From Brachybacterium phenoliresistens (GTDB lineage: Bacteria > Actinomycetota > Actinomycetes > Actinomycetales > Dermabacteraceae), in the NCBI RefSeq assembly GCF_000576425.1, contig NZ_KK069996.1, positions 77,846-141,845 on the forward strand: 64,000 nucleotides of DNA, read 5' to 3'. Numbering within the stretch: the first letter of the stretch is position 1; each line of letters starts with the position of its first letter. The position numbers and the translations under genes are program-made. Positions 46,171 through 54,913 of this stretch are shown here, one piece after another. Below the pieces are notes generated by a model. It was not told the origin of the DNA and did no database searches. It was given only the letters and a program-made list of their open reading frames with translations.

Positions 46171-46943
46171 CGGGCGCCCCCGGCGGCGGGCACGGAGGCG
46201 GCGCGGGCGGCGGAGGGCCCGAAGGGTCCCTGCTCGTCGCTGGCGATGCGGCCGTCGGCGAGGGTGACGATGCGGTCGGCGCGCTCTGCCGCGTCGCGCT
46301 CGTGGGTGACCATGACGACCGTCTGGCCGAACTGGTCGACCGAGAGCCGCAGGAAGTCCAGGACCTCCTCCGTGGTGCGGGAGTCGAGGTTTCCGGTGGG
46401 CTCGTCGGCGAAGATCACCGCGGGCGAGCCGATCAGGGCACGGGCGATCGCCACCCGCTGGACCTGCCCGCCGGAGAGCTGGGAGGGCAGATGGTCCAGG
46501 CGGTCGGCGATGCCGAAGGCGGAGGTGATGGTGTCCAGCCAGGCGCGGTCCGCGCGGGCGCCGGCGAGGTCCAGCGGCAGCAGGATGTTCTGCTCGGCGG
46601 TCAGCATCGGCAGCAGGTTGAAGGACTGGAACACGAAGCCGATCCGGTCGCGGCGCAGCCGCGTGAGCGCGTCGTCGTCCAGGGCGGTGAGCTCGGTGCC
46701 CTCCAGCTCGATGCTGCCGGAGGTCACGGCATCCAGCCCCGCGAGCACGTGCAGCAGGGTCGACTTCCCGGAGCCGGAGGGGCCCATGATCGCCGTGAAC
46801 GCCCCGCGCTGCAGGTCGAGGTCCACCCCGTCCAGGGCGAGCACCTGCGAGGTGCCGCTGCCGTAGGTGCGGCGCAGGTCGCGGGCGCGCAGGGCGGGCC
46901 CCTGCGCGGGGGACGAGGAGGGGGAGGCGGGAGAGGATGACAT
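46167..46943 (-). CDS. ABC exporter ATP-binding protein (LolD/MacB-like)
   Basis: A 258-residue ATPase: Walker A MGPSGSGKST, Q-loop FVFQSFNLLP, signature LSGGQVQRVAIARAL, Walker B VIFADEPTGNLDS, H-loop MVTHERD. It pairs with the FtsX-like permease. ATG 46943 fits with an AAGGA about 13 nt upstream and is fixed by the domain start. A Ser/Pro-rich N-terminal ~18 residues precede the domain. Confidence 0.95.
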   Translation of the reverse strand: MSSSPASPSSSPAQGPALRARDLRRTYGSGTSQVLALDGVDLDLQRGAFTAIMGPSGSGKSTLLHVLAGLDAVTSGSIELEGTELTALDDDALTRLRRDRIGFVFQSFNLLPMLTAEQNILLPLDLAGARADRAWLDTITSAFGIADRLDHLPSQLSGGQVQRVAIARALIGSPAVIFADEPTGNLDSRTTEEVLDFLRLSVDQFGQTVVMVTHERDAAERADRIVTLADGRIASDEQGPFGPSAARAASVPAAGGAR

Positions 46944-47084
46944 GGAGGTTCGTTCCTTCGCTGGTGGACTGTTCCCCCTCAGCCTCCGCCATGCCGGGCC
47001 CCGCGCACATCGGCGCGAGGTCGTGAGGCCGCGGCGGGACATGAGCCCTGAGCAGGAGGGACAGGTCCGCCCACGGTATGACGC

Positions 47085-47168
47085 GGGATCATCCGCCCAC
47101 GATCACCCGCGCGGGATCGCCAGCGCGGGATCGCTCGCCCCGGATCGCCCGCCCGGGATCACTCGCCC
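47085..47168. repeat. 14-bp tandem repeat, six copies, through a stop codon
   Basis: Units start at 47085, 47099, 47113, 47127, 47141 and 47155, an exact 14-bp period, with consensus GGGATCGCYCGCCC; copies two and five differ in the first two bases or one. The last copy overlaps the stop codon (47159-47161) of the response-regulator gene. It is a minisatellite-like array, and copy number may differ between strains. It lies between that gene and the ABC exporter. Confidence 0.95.
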
Positions 47169-47848
47169 GGGCGCACCAGCCCCGTCTCGAAGGCCGTGAT
47201 CACCGCATGCACCCGGTCGCGGGCGCCGAGCTTGGACAGCACCCGGCCCACGTGCGTCTTCACGGTCGCCTCGGCCACGAACAGCTCCGCCCCGATCTCC
47301 GTGTTGGACAGCCCCTTGGCCATGAGGGTGAGGACCTCCCGCTCCCGGTCGGTGAGGGAGTCCAGCACGGCCGTGGACCGGGTCGCGGACGGGACGGCGG
47401 AGACCATCTGCTCCATCAGGCGCCGCGTGGCCGAGGGCGCGATCACCGCATCCCCGCGATGGACGGTCCGGATGGCGCTGAGCAGCTCCTCCGGCTGGGA
47501 GTCCTTGAGCATGAAGCCGCTGGCCCCGGCGCGGATCGCGGCGACGACGTAGTCGTCCAGGTCGAAGGTGGTCAGCACGATGATCCGCGGGGCGCGATCC
47601 GCGGGGGCGCGGGAGAGGATCTGCCGGGTCGCCTCGATGCCGTCCATCCGCGGCATGCGCACGTCCATGAGGACCACGTCGACCATCCGGGAGGCGAGGG
47701 AGTCCACGGCGGCGGCCCCGTCGTCGGCCTGGAGGACGACCTCGAGGTCGGGCTGGGAGTCGATGACCATCGCGAAGCCGGCGCGCACCAGCGGCTGGTC
47801 GTCGACGAGGGCGATGCGCAGCGGCAGGGAGGTCTCGGGCGTGGTCAT
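47159..47848 (-). CDS. NarL/LuxR-family response regulator
   Basis: A 229-residue regulator: receiver domain with VDDQPLV, phosphoacceptor Asp in VVLMDVRMPRMDG and the Lys in MLKDSQPEEL, then a LuxR HTH (LTDREREVLTLMAKGLSNTEIGAEL). It pairs with the kinase gene, overlapping it by four bases. The stop lies within the 14-bp tandem repeat. Position and strand suggest regulation of the adjacent ABC exporter. Confidence 0.95.
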   Translation of the reverse strand: MTTPETSLPLRIALVDDQPLVRAGFAMVIDSQPDLEVVLQADDGAAAVDSLASRMVDVVLMDVRMPRMDGIEATRQILSRAPADRAPRIIVLTTFDLDDYVVAAIRAGASGFMLKDSQPEELLSAIRTVHRGDAVIAPSATRRLMEQMVSAVPSATRSTAVLDSLTDREREVLTLMAKGLSNTEIGAELFVAEATVKTHVGRVLSKLGARDRVHAVITAFETGLVRPGE

Positions 47849-49128
47849 CGGGCGGTCCTTCCGGGGACGGGGGCATCGGGTCGCAGGGGGATGCGTGCGC
47901 TCACACGGTAGCCGCCGCCGGGCAGCGGGCCGGTCTGCAGCTCGCCCTGGAAGGCGGCGATGCGCTCGCGCATGCCGGTCAGGCCGTGGCCCTGGCCGTC
48001 GGAGGCCGGGTCGTGGCCCCGGCCGTCGTCGAGCACGTCCAGGCGCAGCAGGTCGCCGGTGCGGGCCAGCTCCACGCGCACGCTCGCGGCGGGGCCGGCA
48101 TGCTTCATCACGTTGGTCAGCGCCTCCTGGACGACGCGGAACACGGTCAGGCCCAGGGCGTGGGGGACCGTGGCGAGGTCGCCGTCACGGCGCAGCTCGA
48201 CGCGCACCCCGGCGCTGCGGACCCGGGCGACGAGCTCGTCGAGCATCTCGATGCCGGGCTGCGGGCCGAAGCTCGTCTCCTCGTCCTGGCGCAGCACCCC
48301 CAGCAGGTTGCGCATGTCGGCCAGGGCCGCGCGGCCGGTCGCGCCGATGGTGGACAGCACGTCCTGCGCCTTCTCGGGCTGCTGGGCGGCGATGAACCGG
48401 CCGCCGTCGGCCTGGGCGATGATCACCGACAGCGAATGGGCCACCACGTCGTGCATCTCGCGGGCGATGCGGGCGCGCTCGTCGGCGACGGCCAGGGCCG
48501 TGCGCTGCTCGCGCTGATGCACCTCCTGCGCGGCCCGCTCCCGGGCCAGGCGCAGCTGGTCCACGCGCACGTGCTGGTACCGGCCGATGGCCCAGGTCCC
48601 CAGCACCGCGACGCAGCCCACGAACAGCGAGACCGCGAAGACGAGGACGATCTCGTACAGCTCCCCGAGCGAGTGCACCGTCACGGCCAGGCTCGCCGCC
48701 ATGGCGCCGGCCTGCAGGAGCGCCCCGAAGAAGGCGGCTCCCAGCGCCAGGCGACGGGCGAGGGCGGAGCCGTGCACGGTCGCGCAGAACAGGGCGTAGA
48801 AGATCATCGCGTCGCCCAGCACGTAGGGCTGTCCCGCGACGAAGTGGAGCACGGCGAGGATGCCGATCACGAGGGTCGCCCCGCCGGTGCGGGTGCGCAG
48901 GAACGCGCCCGCGGCGACCATCGGGAAGGTCGACAGCAGCCACCATCCCAGCGAGCCGGTCAGGACCGAGAACGCCGCCAGGAACAGCGCGCCGCCCCCG
49001 AAGACGACCAGGTCCACCCAGCCGGGGTGCTCGACGACCCAGCGGAAGGGGTCGAAACGGGTCCGGGGCGCGGGCCGGAGGTCGGGGCCTCCCGCCCGGG
49101 CCGCGGCGGGGTCGTGCGGTGCGCTCAT
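47845..49128 (-). CDS. DesK/NarX-type sensor histidine kinase
   Basis: A 427-residue kinase with about five or six membrane helices in the first ~190 residues, then HisKA_3 (ERARIAREMHDVVAHSLSVII) and HATPase (VVQEALTNVMKHAG; DDGRGHDP; GHGLTGMRERI). A short extracytoplasmic part suggests sensing within the membrane, as in Bce/LiaS-type systems. ATG 49128 has TAGGCT 6 nt before it, indicating leaderless expression. Operon with the response regulator. Confidence 0.93.
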   Translation of the reverse strand: MSAPHDPAAARAGGPDLRPAPRTRFDPFRWVVEHPGWVDLVVFGGGALFLAAFSVLTGSLGWWLLSTFPMVAAGAFLRTRTGGATLVIGILAVLHFVAGQPYVLGDAMIFYALFCATVHGSALARRLALGAAFFGALLQAGAMAASLAVTVHSLGELYEIVLVFAVSLFVGCVAVLGTWAIGRYQHVRVDQLRLARERAAQEVHQREQRTALAVADERARIAREMHDVVAHSLSVIIAQADGGRFIAAQQPEKAQDVLSTIGATGRAALADMRNLLGVLRQDEETSFGPQPGIEMLDELVARVRSAGVRVELRRDGDLATVPHALGLTVFRVVQEALTNVMKHAGPAASVRVELARTGDLLRLDVLDDGRGHDPASDGQGHGLTGMRERIAAFQGELQTGPLPGGGYRVSARIPLRPDAPVPGRTAR

Positions 49129-49134
49129 GCCTCG

Positions 49135-49140
49135 AGCCTA
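49135..49140 (-). promoter_or_regulatory. -10 hexamer for a leaderless kinase transcript
   Basis: On the minus strand TAGGCT ends 6 nt before ATG 49128. Confidence 0.5.
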
Positions 49141-49196
49141 GGGATGACGCGGCATGCCGGCGTCCTCCCGTGGTCGGAGCCGGGGTGCGCCATGCG

Positions 49197-49970
49197 TCAC
49201 GCCGGCGGCAGCGGGATCCGGCCCTGGGCGGTCCCCGCCGGGGCGATGAGGTCCGGTCCGTCGTGGCGGACGCTGCCGACCTCCGGGCCGACGGGCCGCA
49301 CCTCGAGCAGGGCGTCGTCGATCAGGTTCGCATCCTCCAGGGCGAAGGCCTGGGCATCGGCCGCCCGGTCCATGCCCGGATCCAGCCACCGGTCCACGGC
49401 CTCCCGGGTGAGCATGAGCGGGGTGCGGTCGTGGATGTCGGCGAGCTCGCCCCGGGACTCGCGGGTGATGATGCTCGCGCTGAGCAGCCAGGCGCCGTCG
49501 GCGCTCGCCGCCGGGCCCTCGTGCCCGCCCGGGCCCTTCCACCAGGAGATCAGCGCCGCCATGTACAGCAGGGAGCCGTCCGCCGGGGTGATGAAGAAGG
49601 GCTCCTTGGTGCGCCGGCCCTTCGCATCGCGCCGCCACTCGTAGTAGCCGTTCATCGGGACCACGGCCCGGTAGCGGGCCAGGGAGCCGCGGAAGGACGG
49701 CTTCTCGGCGAGGGTCTCGCGCCGGGCGTTGAAGGTGCGGGCCGAGAAGGAGAGGTCCTTCGCGAAGGGAGGCAGCAGGCCCCATCGGGCCATCCGCAGC
49801 GCCCGCAGCACCTCCCCGGAGTCCCGGTCGATCGACTCGGTGACGACGTGGATCGGCACGGTGGGCGGGATGTTCCAGCGGGCCCGGAAGCCGGGCTCGG
49901 TGAGATCCACGGCGCCGAGATCGTCCAGCAGCGGCTCGATCTCCTGGTAGAACGCGAATCGACCGCACAT
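49197..49970 (-). CDS. SOS response-associated peptidase (YedK/HMCES family)
   Basis: A 257-residue SRAP protein. The catalytic Cys2 follows the initiator Met (MCGRFAF), with the conserved NARRET, VVPMNGYYEW (Glu) and IHDRTPLML (His) motifs. SRAP proteins form a covalent crosslink with abasic sites in single-stranded DNA, shielding them. ATG 49970 is fixed by the Cys2 motif. Confidence 0.95.
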   Translation of the reverse strand: MCGRFAFYQEIEPLLDDLGAVDLTEPGFRARWNIPPTVPIHVVTESIDRDSGEVLRALRMARWGLLPPFAKDLSFSARTFNARRETLAEKPSFRGSLARYRAVVPMNGYYEWRRDAKGRRTKEPFFITPADGSLLYMAALISWWKGPGGHEGPAASADGAWLLSASIITRESRGELADIHDRTPLMLTREAVDRWLDPGMDRAADAQAFALEDANLIDDALLEVRPVGPEVGSVRHDGPDLIAPAGTAQGRIPLPPA

Positions 49971-50029
49971 GGCGGGCCTCCTTCTGGGCGGCGGGATCGG
50001 GGCTGCGGGCCGGCGCGACGCCGAGGGCG

Positions 50030-51202
50030 TCAGTCCTCGCGCTCGGGGGCGGAGGCCCGGTCCTCCGGCGGGGTGAGGCGGTGCTCGGGGCCGGTGTAGG
50101 AGGCCGCGTCGTGATGGAGGTTGCGCAGGCGGATGTCCCGGCCCGCGTCGACGACCTGCTGGTACTTGTCCTCCGCCTTGACCGCGCCGGCCTCTGCGCG
50201 CAGCGGCAGGGCCAGGGAGTCCTCGGCGGGCTTGCCGGCGGCCAGCTCGCGGGCCCGCTCGTACTCGGCGTCGACCTCCGCCCCCAGCAGGATGACCGTG
50301 TTCACGACCCACAGCGCGAACAGGACCGCCATGATCGAGCCGATCGCCCCGTAGGAGGAGTAGGAGGCCAGGGTCGACATGTACAGCGACAGCGCCAGCA
50401 GCGCGAGGGCGATCCCCAGGATCGCGAACACGCCGCCGGGGGAGATCAGCCGGAAGGGCTTGGCGATGTTGGGGGTCGCCCAGTACAGCAGCGAGATGAG
50501 CACGAACATCAGCAGCACCACCACCGGCCACTTCGCCCACGCCCAGATCGGCAGGAAGGAGTCCACCAGGAAGGTGAGCAGCCCGGTCGCCCCGATCGGC
50601 TCGGCGATCGGCCCCAGCAGGGAGGTCACGATCGACTCGCTCAGCAGCAGGGAGATCGCGATCGCGAGGATGCCCAGGACCAGGGCGGCGGTCACGGCGA
50701 GCATGGTGCCGTTCATGCGGATCGGCCCGCGGCCTTCGGGGACGTCGTACATGGCGTTGGAGACCCGGGCGTACGCCTTCACGTACGCGGAGGCGGACCA
50801 CAGGGCCGTCGCGATACCGATGATCAGGGCGACCGTCCCGCCGGTGGAGCTGCCCATCAGCGATTCCAGGGTCGATGTGACCAGGGGTTCGAGGTTCATC
50901 TGGCCGCCGTCAGGGTTCGACCGGGCGATCATGTCGATGATGAGCTGGGAGATCTGCTCCTGGAAGCCCTGCAGCACCAGCGTCGCCAGGGAGAACACCG
51001 CCAGCAGGGTCGGGGCGACCGAGAGCACCATGAAGTAGGTGAGCTTCGCGGCGTGGTCGGTGCCGCCGTCGCGGCCGAACTCCGTCAGCACGCGCTTGGC
51101 CATGTACACCACGGTGGCCCGCGTCAGGCGGGGCCGGTCCTTCGCTGCCGGGCTCGTGGCCGAGCCGCTCGTCGTCACCGGGGATGCGTCCTTCGCCGTC
51201 AT
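50030..51202 (-). CDS. YihY/BrkB-family membrane protein
   Basis: A 390-residue protein with about six membrane helices; the HAAKLTYFMVLSVAPTLLAVFSL and AYARVSNAMYDVPEGRGPI patterns and ANPNIAKPFR-like loop match BrkB/YihY. Role is unclear (older RNase BN name is a mistake). A charged C-terminal tail of ~100 residues extends past the domain. ATG 51202 has GAGGAA upstream. Confidence 0.9.
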   Translation of the reverse strand: MTAKDASPVTTSGSATSPAAKDRPRLTRATVVYMAKRVLTEFGRDGGTDHAAKLTYFMVLSVAPTLLAVFSLATLVLQGFQEQISQLIIDMIARSNPDGGQMNLEPLVTSTLESLMGSSTGGTVALIIGIATALWSASAYVKAYARVSNAMYDVPEGRGPIRMNGTMLAVTAALVLGILAIAISLLLSESIVTSLLGPIAEPIGATGLLTFLVDSFLPIWAWAKWPVVVLLMFVLISLLYWATPNIAKPFRLISPGGVFAILGIALALLALSLYMSTLASYSSYGAIGSIMAVLFALWVVNTVILLGAEVDAEYERARELAAGKPAEDSLALPLRAEAGAVKAEDKYQQVVDAGRDIRLRNLHHDAASYTGPEHRLTPPEDRASAPERED

Positions 51203-51355
51203 GGTTCCTCCGCGATGTCGGGGACCGGCCGGGGGCCGGGTCTCAGGCGATGTCATCCTTGCACGTCGCAGGCCTGCGCGCACCGGGTGCGCCGTCGCGG
51301 GCGCGTCCCCGGGGCCCGGGGACGGACGTCCTCCGCGGCGGGCGCCGTGCCGGAG

Positions 51356-51408
51356 TTGTCCACAATCCTCGGGACGGGGGAGCGGGATCCGGCCGATCTC
51401 CCTAGAGT
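51356..51408 (+). promoter_or_regulatory. TTGTCCACA element with a TAnnnT hexamer, upstream of the main Tad operon
   Basis: TTGTCCACA at 51356-51364 is preceded by AG, giving the same 11-bp AGTTGTCCACA as at 37933-37943. TAGAGT at 51403-51408 starts 47 bp after the 9-mer start, the same offset as at the SAF/CpaE locus. The leader to the ATG at 51490 would be about 75 nt with GGAGGGG near the end. Confidence 0.6.
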
Positions 51409-51489
51409 GGCTGCAGTCACAGCGCAGATGCAGGGAAGACACCGGCGGTCCCCAGGGAGGGCGGCGCCGGAGCAGGAGGGGAGCGGTCG

Positions 51490-52713
51490 ATGGAGGCCCA
51501 CGCGATCATCGAGGCGGAGACCCGCGAGATCATCCGGCGGCGAGGCCTCGACGTGCGCACCGGCGGCCTGGAGCCCCTGATCCGCGATGTCGCCGCCGAC
51601 TACGACCAGCGCTCCGCGAGCGGCGCGGTGCCGCCGGTGCGCGACCTCGACACCGTCGTCGCGCAGGTCGCGGCCCGCATCGGCGGCTACGGCGCGATCC
51701 AGGAGCTGCTGGACGACCCGAGCGTCGAAGAGGTGTGGATCAACGGCCCCGGGCAGATCTTCTGCGCCCGCCACGGACGCAGCGAGCTGACCTCCCTCGT
51801 CCTCTCCGAACCGGAGATCCGCGGCATCGTCGAGCGGATGCTCGTCTCCTCGGGCCGCCGCCTGGACCTCAGCACTCCATTCGTGGACGCCCTGCTGAGC
51901 GACGGCAGCCGTCTGCACGTCGTGATCCCCAGCGTGACCCGGCGCCACTGGTCGGTGAACATCCGCAAGTTCATCGCCCGTGCCCACCGGCTGGAGGACC
52001 TCGTCGAGCTCGGCTCGCTGACCCCGCAGTCCGCCGCCTTCCTGGACGCCGCTGTCGCCGCCGGGCTGAACATCATCGTCTCCGGCGCGGTCGGCGCCGG
52101 GAAGACGACCATGCTCAACTGCCTCGCGGCATCCATCGGGGCCCGCGAGCGCGTCGTGACCGTGGAAGAGGTGTTCGAGCTCGACCTCCACCTGCGCGAC
52201 GTCGTCGGGATGCAGACCCGCCAGCCGAACCTCGAGGGCACCGGTCGCATCACCCTGCGCGACCTGGTCAAGGAATCCCTGCGGATGCGTCCCAGCCGCA
52301 TCATCGTCGGCGAGGTCCGCGAGGCCGAGAGCCTGGACATGCTGATCGCGCTCAACAGCGGGCTGCCGGGGATGGCGAGCGTGCACGCGAACTCCGCCCG
52401 CGACGCCGTCACCAAGCTGTGCACGCTGCCGCTGCTGGCGGGCGAGAACGTCTCCAGCCGCTTCGTGGTCCCCACCGTGGCCAGCTGCATCGACCTGGTC
52501 GTCCACCTGGACATCCGGCCCGACGGCCGGCGCTGCGTGCGGGAGATCGCGGGACTGCCCGGGCGCGTCGAGAACGACGTCATCGAGATCTCCGACATCT
52601 TCCACCTGCGCGAGGACCAGCTGGTGCGCGGCGACGGATTCCCGCCGCATGCCGAGCGCTTCGCCCGTGCCGGGGCGGACCTCTCCCGTCTGCTGGGGCG
52701 GGACGCGGCATGA
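51490..52713 (+). CDS. TadA/CpaF-type pilus assembly ATPase
   Basis: A 407-residue secretion ATPase: N-terminal helical domain, ATPase with Walker A GAVGAGKTT, the Asp box VVTVEEVFELDLH, and Walker B-like RIIVGEVREAESLDM, HANSARDA for the His box. It powers assembly of a Flp-type pilus. ATG 51490 with GGAGGGGAG upstream. The gene heads an operon with TadB, TadC, pilin-like and TadE-like proteins. Confidence 0.95.
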   Translation: MEAHAIIEAETREIIRRRGLDVRTGGLEPLIRDVAADYDQRSASGAVPPVRDLDTVVAQVAARIGGYGAIQELLDDPSVEEVWINGPGQIFCARHGRSELTSLVLSEPEIRGIVERMLVSSGRRLDLSTPFVDALLSDGSRLHVVIPSVTRRHWSVNIRKFIARAHRLEDLVELGSLTPQSAAFLDAAVAAGLNIIVSGAVGAGKTTMLNCLAASIGARERVVTVEEVFELDLHLRDVVGMQTRQPNLEGTGRITLRDLVKESLRMRPSRIIVGEVREAESLDMLIALNSGLPGMASVHANSARDAVTKLCTLPLLAGENVSSRFVVPTVASCIDLVVHLDIRPDGRRCVREIAGLPGRVENDVIEISDIFHLREDQLVRGDGFPPHAERFARAGADLSRLLGRDAA

Positions 52714-53585
52714 TCCAGGGAGCGCTGCTCGGTCTGCTGATGGGCGTGGGCCTGGTCGCCATCTGGCGCTCCTGCTGGGAGACCGCGGAGCCCCGTGCCG
52801 CGGGCCCGGGCCGGCTCAGCACGTGGAGCGACCGGATCCGCGACGACCTCGTCCAGGTGGGGCTCGGCAGCGTGCCGCCGGTCGCCGTGCCGGCGCTGAG
52901 CGCCGGGGCAGCTCTCGTCGTGCTGGCGACCCTGTGGTCGATCTCCTCCGCGCTCGTGCCCTCGTTCGCGATCGCCGTGGGCACCGCAGCGCTGCCGGTC
53001 CTCGTGCTGCGCTCCGCGGCACGCCGGCGGCGCATCGAGCTGCGCGAGGTCTGGCCCGAAGCGGTGGACCACATCAACTCCGCCGTCCGGGCCGGCATGT
53101 CCCTGCCCGAGGCGCTCGTGCAGGTCGGCGAGCGCGGCCCGGAGGCGCTGCGCCCGCCGTTCGTGGAGTTCGCCCGCGACTATCAGGCCAGCGGAGACTT
53201 CGGCAGCTGCCTGGACCGCCTCAAGGTGCGCCTGGCGGACCCCGTCGGCGACCGCATCGTCGAAGCGCTGCGGATCACCCGGGACGTGGGCGGCACCGAT
53301 CTGGGGGTCCTGCTGCGCACCCTCTCCTCGTTCCTGCGCGAGGACGCCCGCACCCGCGCCGAGCTCGAGGCCCGCCAGTCCTGGACCGTGAACGCGGCCC
53401 GTCTGGCGCTGGCGGCGCCCTGGATCGTGCTCGTGCTCATGTCGACGCGACCGCAGGCCGCCCAGGCCTACGACTCCCGCGAGGGGATCCTGCTGATCCT
53501 CATCGGCGGGGCGGTCTCCCTCGTGGCCTACCGGGTGATGCTGCAGATCGCGCGGCTCCCCCAGGACGAGAGGGTGCTGCGATGA
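52710..53585 (+). CDS. TadB-type pilus assembly membrane protein
   Basis: A 291-residue type II secretion F-domain protein with about four membrane helices and the F-domain core (DHINSAVRAGMSLPEALVQVG). It overlaps the TadA gene by four bases and TadC by four bases. It forms the inner-membrane platform for the pilus with TadC. Confidence 0.9.
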   Translation: MIQGALLGLLMGVGLVAIWRSCWETAEPRAAGPGRLSTWSDRIRDDLVQVGLGSVPPVAVPALSAGAALVVLATLWSISSALVPSFAIAVGTAALPVLVLRSAARRRRIELREVWPEAVDHINSAVRAGMSLPEALVQVGERGPEALRPPFVEFARDYQASGDFGSCLDRLKVRLADPVGDRIVEALRITRDVGGTDLGVLLRTLSSFLREDARTRAELEARQSWTVNAARLALAAPWIVLVLMSTRPQAAQAYDSREGILLILIGGAVSLVAYRVMLQIARLPQDERVLR

Positions 53586-54526
53586 CCGCCGTGCATCCTG
53601 CGCTGCTCGGCGCCGGCCTGGGTCTCGTGCTCGGGGCCGGTCTGCTGCTGGTCGTCTACGGGAACCCGATCATGCGCCCGCGCCGCCTCGCGCAGAGGAT
53701 CGACCCGTATCTGCGCCGCGACCGCGAGAGCGCCCTGCTCGCCCCGCGCGAGCAGCGTGGACGCCGCTGGCAGGTGGCCCGGCGCCTGCTGGGTCCCATG
53801 GTGAGCCGGGTGATCGGTCTCCTCGAGCGGCTCACCGGCGGTCCCGAGCAGCTCGAGCGGAGGCTGCGCCTGGCCGGTCGCAGCACCACCGTGGACACCT
53901 TCCGCCTGGAGCAGGTGGTGATGGGGCTCGGCGCGATGGCGGTCGCCGGCGTCCTGGCCGTCGCCGCCGTCACCCTGCGCGGCGCGAGCCCGCTGCTCGG
54001 CCTCATGATCATCCTCATCGGCGGGATCTGCGGCGTGCTGCTGCGGGACTACCTGCTCGGCATCGCGGTCGCGCGGCGCGGGCGGCGCATGGCACGGGAG
54101 TTCCCGACGGTCGCGGATCTGCTCGCCCTCGCGGTCGCGGCCGGGGAGAGCCCTGTGGCCGCCATGGAGCGCGTGGCCACCACCTCCCGCGGCGCCCTGC
54201 CGGAGGAGTTCGCCACCACAGTCGCCGAGATCCGCGCCGGATCGACGGTCTCCGAGGCGCTCATGAGCCTGGGGACCCGCACCCCGCTGGACGCCCTGGG
54301 GCGGTTCGGCGAAGGGGTCGCGGTCGCCATCGAGCGGGGCACCCCGCTCGCGGAGGTGCTCCGCGCCCAGGCGCAGGATGCCCGCGAGACCGCCAAGCGG
54401 GACCTGCTGGAGACGGCCGGCCGCCGCGAGATCTACATGCTCGTGCCGGTCGTCTTCTTCGTGCTCCCGCTGGTGATCGTGTTCGCGATCTTCCCCGGTC
54501 TCGCCGTCCTGGAGATCTCGCTGTGA
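53582..54526 (+). CDS. TadC-type pilus assembly membrane protein
   Basis: A 314-residue type II secretion F-domain protein, with an N-terminal helix, two central helices and a C-terminal one; the F core reads EFPTVADLLALAVAAGESPVAAMERVA. Partners with TadB. The final helix (MLVPVVFFVLPLVIVFAIFPGL) is typical of TadC. Confidence 0.92.
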   Translation: MTAVHPALLGAGLGLVLGAGLLLVVYGNPIMRPRRLAQRIDPYLRRDRESALLAPREQRGRRWQVARRLLGPMVSRVIGLLERLTGGPEQLERRLRLAGRSTTVDTFRLEQVVMGLGAMAVAGVLAVAAVTLRGASPLLGLMIILIGGICGVLLRDYLLGIAVARRGRRMAREFPTVADLLALAVAAGESPVAAMERVATTSRGALPEEFATTVAEIRAGSTVSEALMSLGTRTPLDALGRFGEGVAVAIERGTPLAEVLRAQAQDARETAKRDLLETAGRREIYMLVPVVFFVLPLVIVFAIFPGLAVLEISL

Positions 54527-54630
54527 GCGGGGCGGACGGGGCGCCGGCGCGGGCCTCTCCCCACCGCCGTCGGCGCCGACCCGCACGAATCCCATCCCAC
54601 CACCCCTCCTCGAGAGCATCGGAGAATCCC

Positions 54631-54912
54631 ATGAGCACGCGCGTCACCCCCGGACAGGCCATCACCACCACTCGAGCGCATGTGCGCCGTGCCGCGGCGG
54701 CGGCCGGCGCCTGGAGCAGCCGCAGCGCGCGCCGTGCCCTGCACGGCGCGGCGAGACGTCTCGCGGCGGACCGCGGCGATGTGCCCGGCTGGGTCCTGAT
54801 CACCCTGATGACCGCGGCGATCGTGGTGGCCCTGTGGGCCGTCGCGGCGGATCAGCTGGTGGCCATCTTCAACAACGCGATGAAGCCGTTCCTCGGCGGC
54901 AACGTCGGCTGA
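54631..54912 (+). CDS. Flp-like pilin subunit, atypical
   Basis: A 93-residue protein with a long basic leader (Arg/Ala-rich, ~50 residues) and one hydrophobic helix (GWVLITLMTAAIVVALWAVA) preceded by RGDVP. This is the position of the major Flp pilin in Tad operons. The canonical Glu at +5 after the cleavage Gly and the Tyr pair are absent, so processing may differ; similar DVPGWVLITLM proteins occur in Micrococcales Tad loci. ATG 54631 has GGAGAA upstream; an in-frame GTG at 54523 would overlap TadC but lacks support. Confidence 0.75.
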   Translation: MSTRVTPGQAITTTRAHVRRAAAAAGAWSSRSARRALHGAARRLAADRGDVPGWVLITLMTAAIVVALWAVAADQLVAIFNNAMKPFLGGNVG

Positions 54913-54913
54913 C

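Noticed and set aside
46867-47199. Plus-strand open frame that reads through the 14-bp repeat
   Set aside because: Starts inside the ABC ATPase gene in antisense and has no family; the repeat gives it a misleading regularity.
37935-51364. The two TTGTCCACA boxes as parts of a replication origin
   Set aside because: They are 13 kb apart, single, and neither dnaA, dnaN nor a box cluster is near; regulatory use is more likely.
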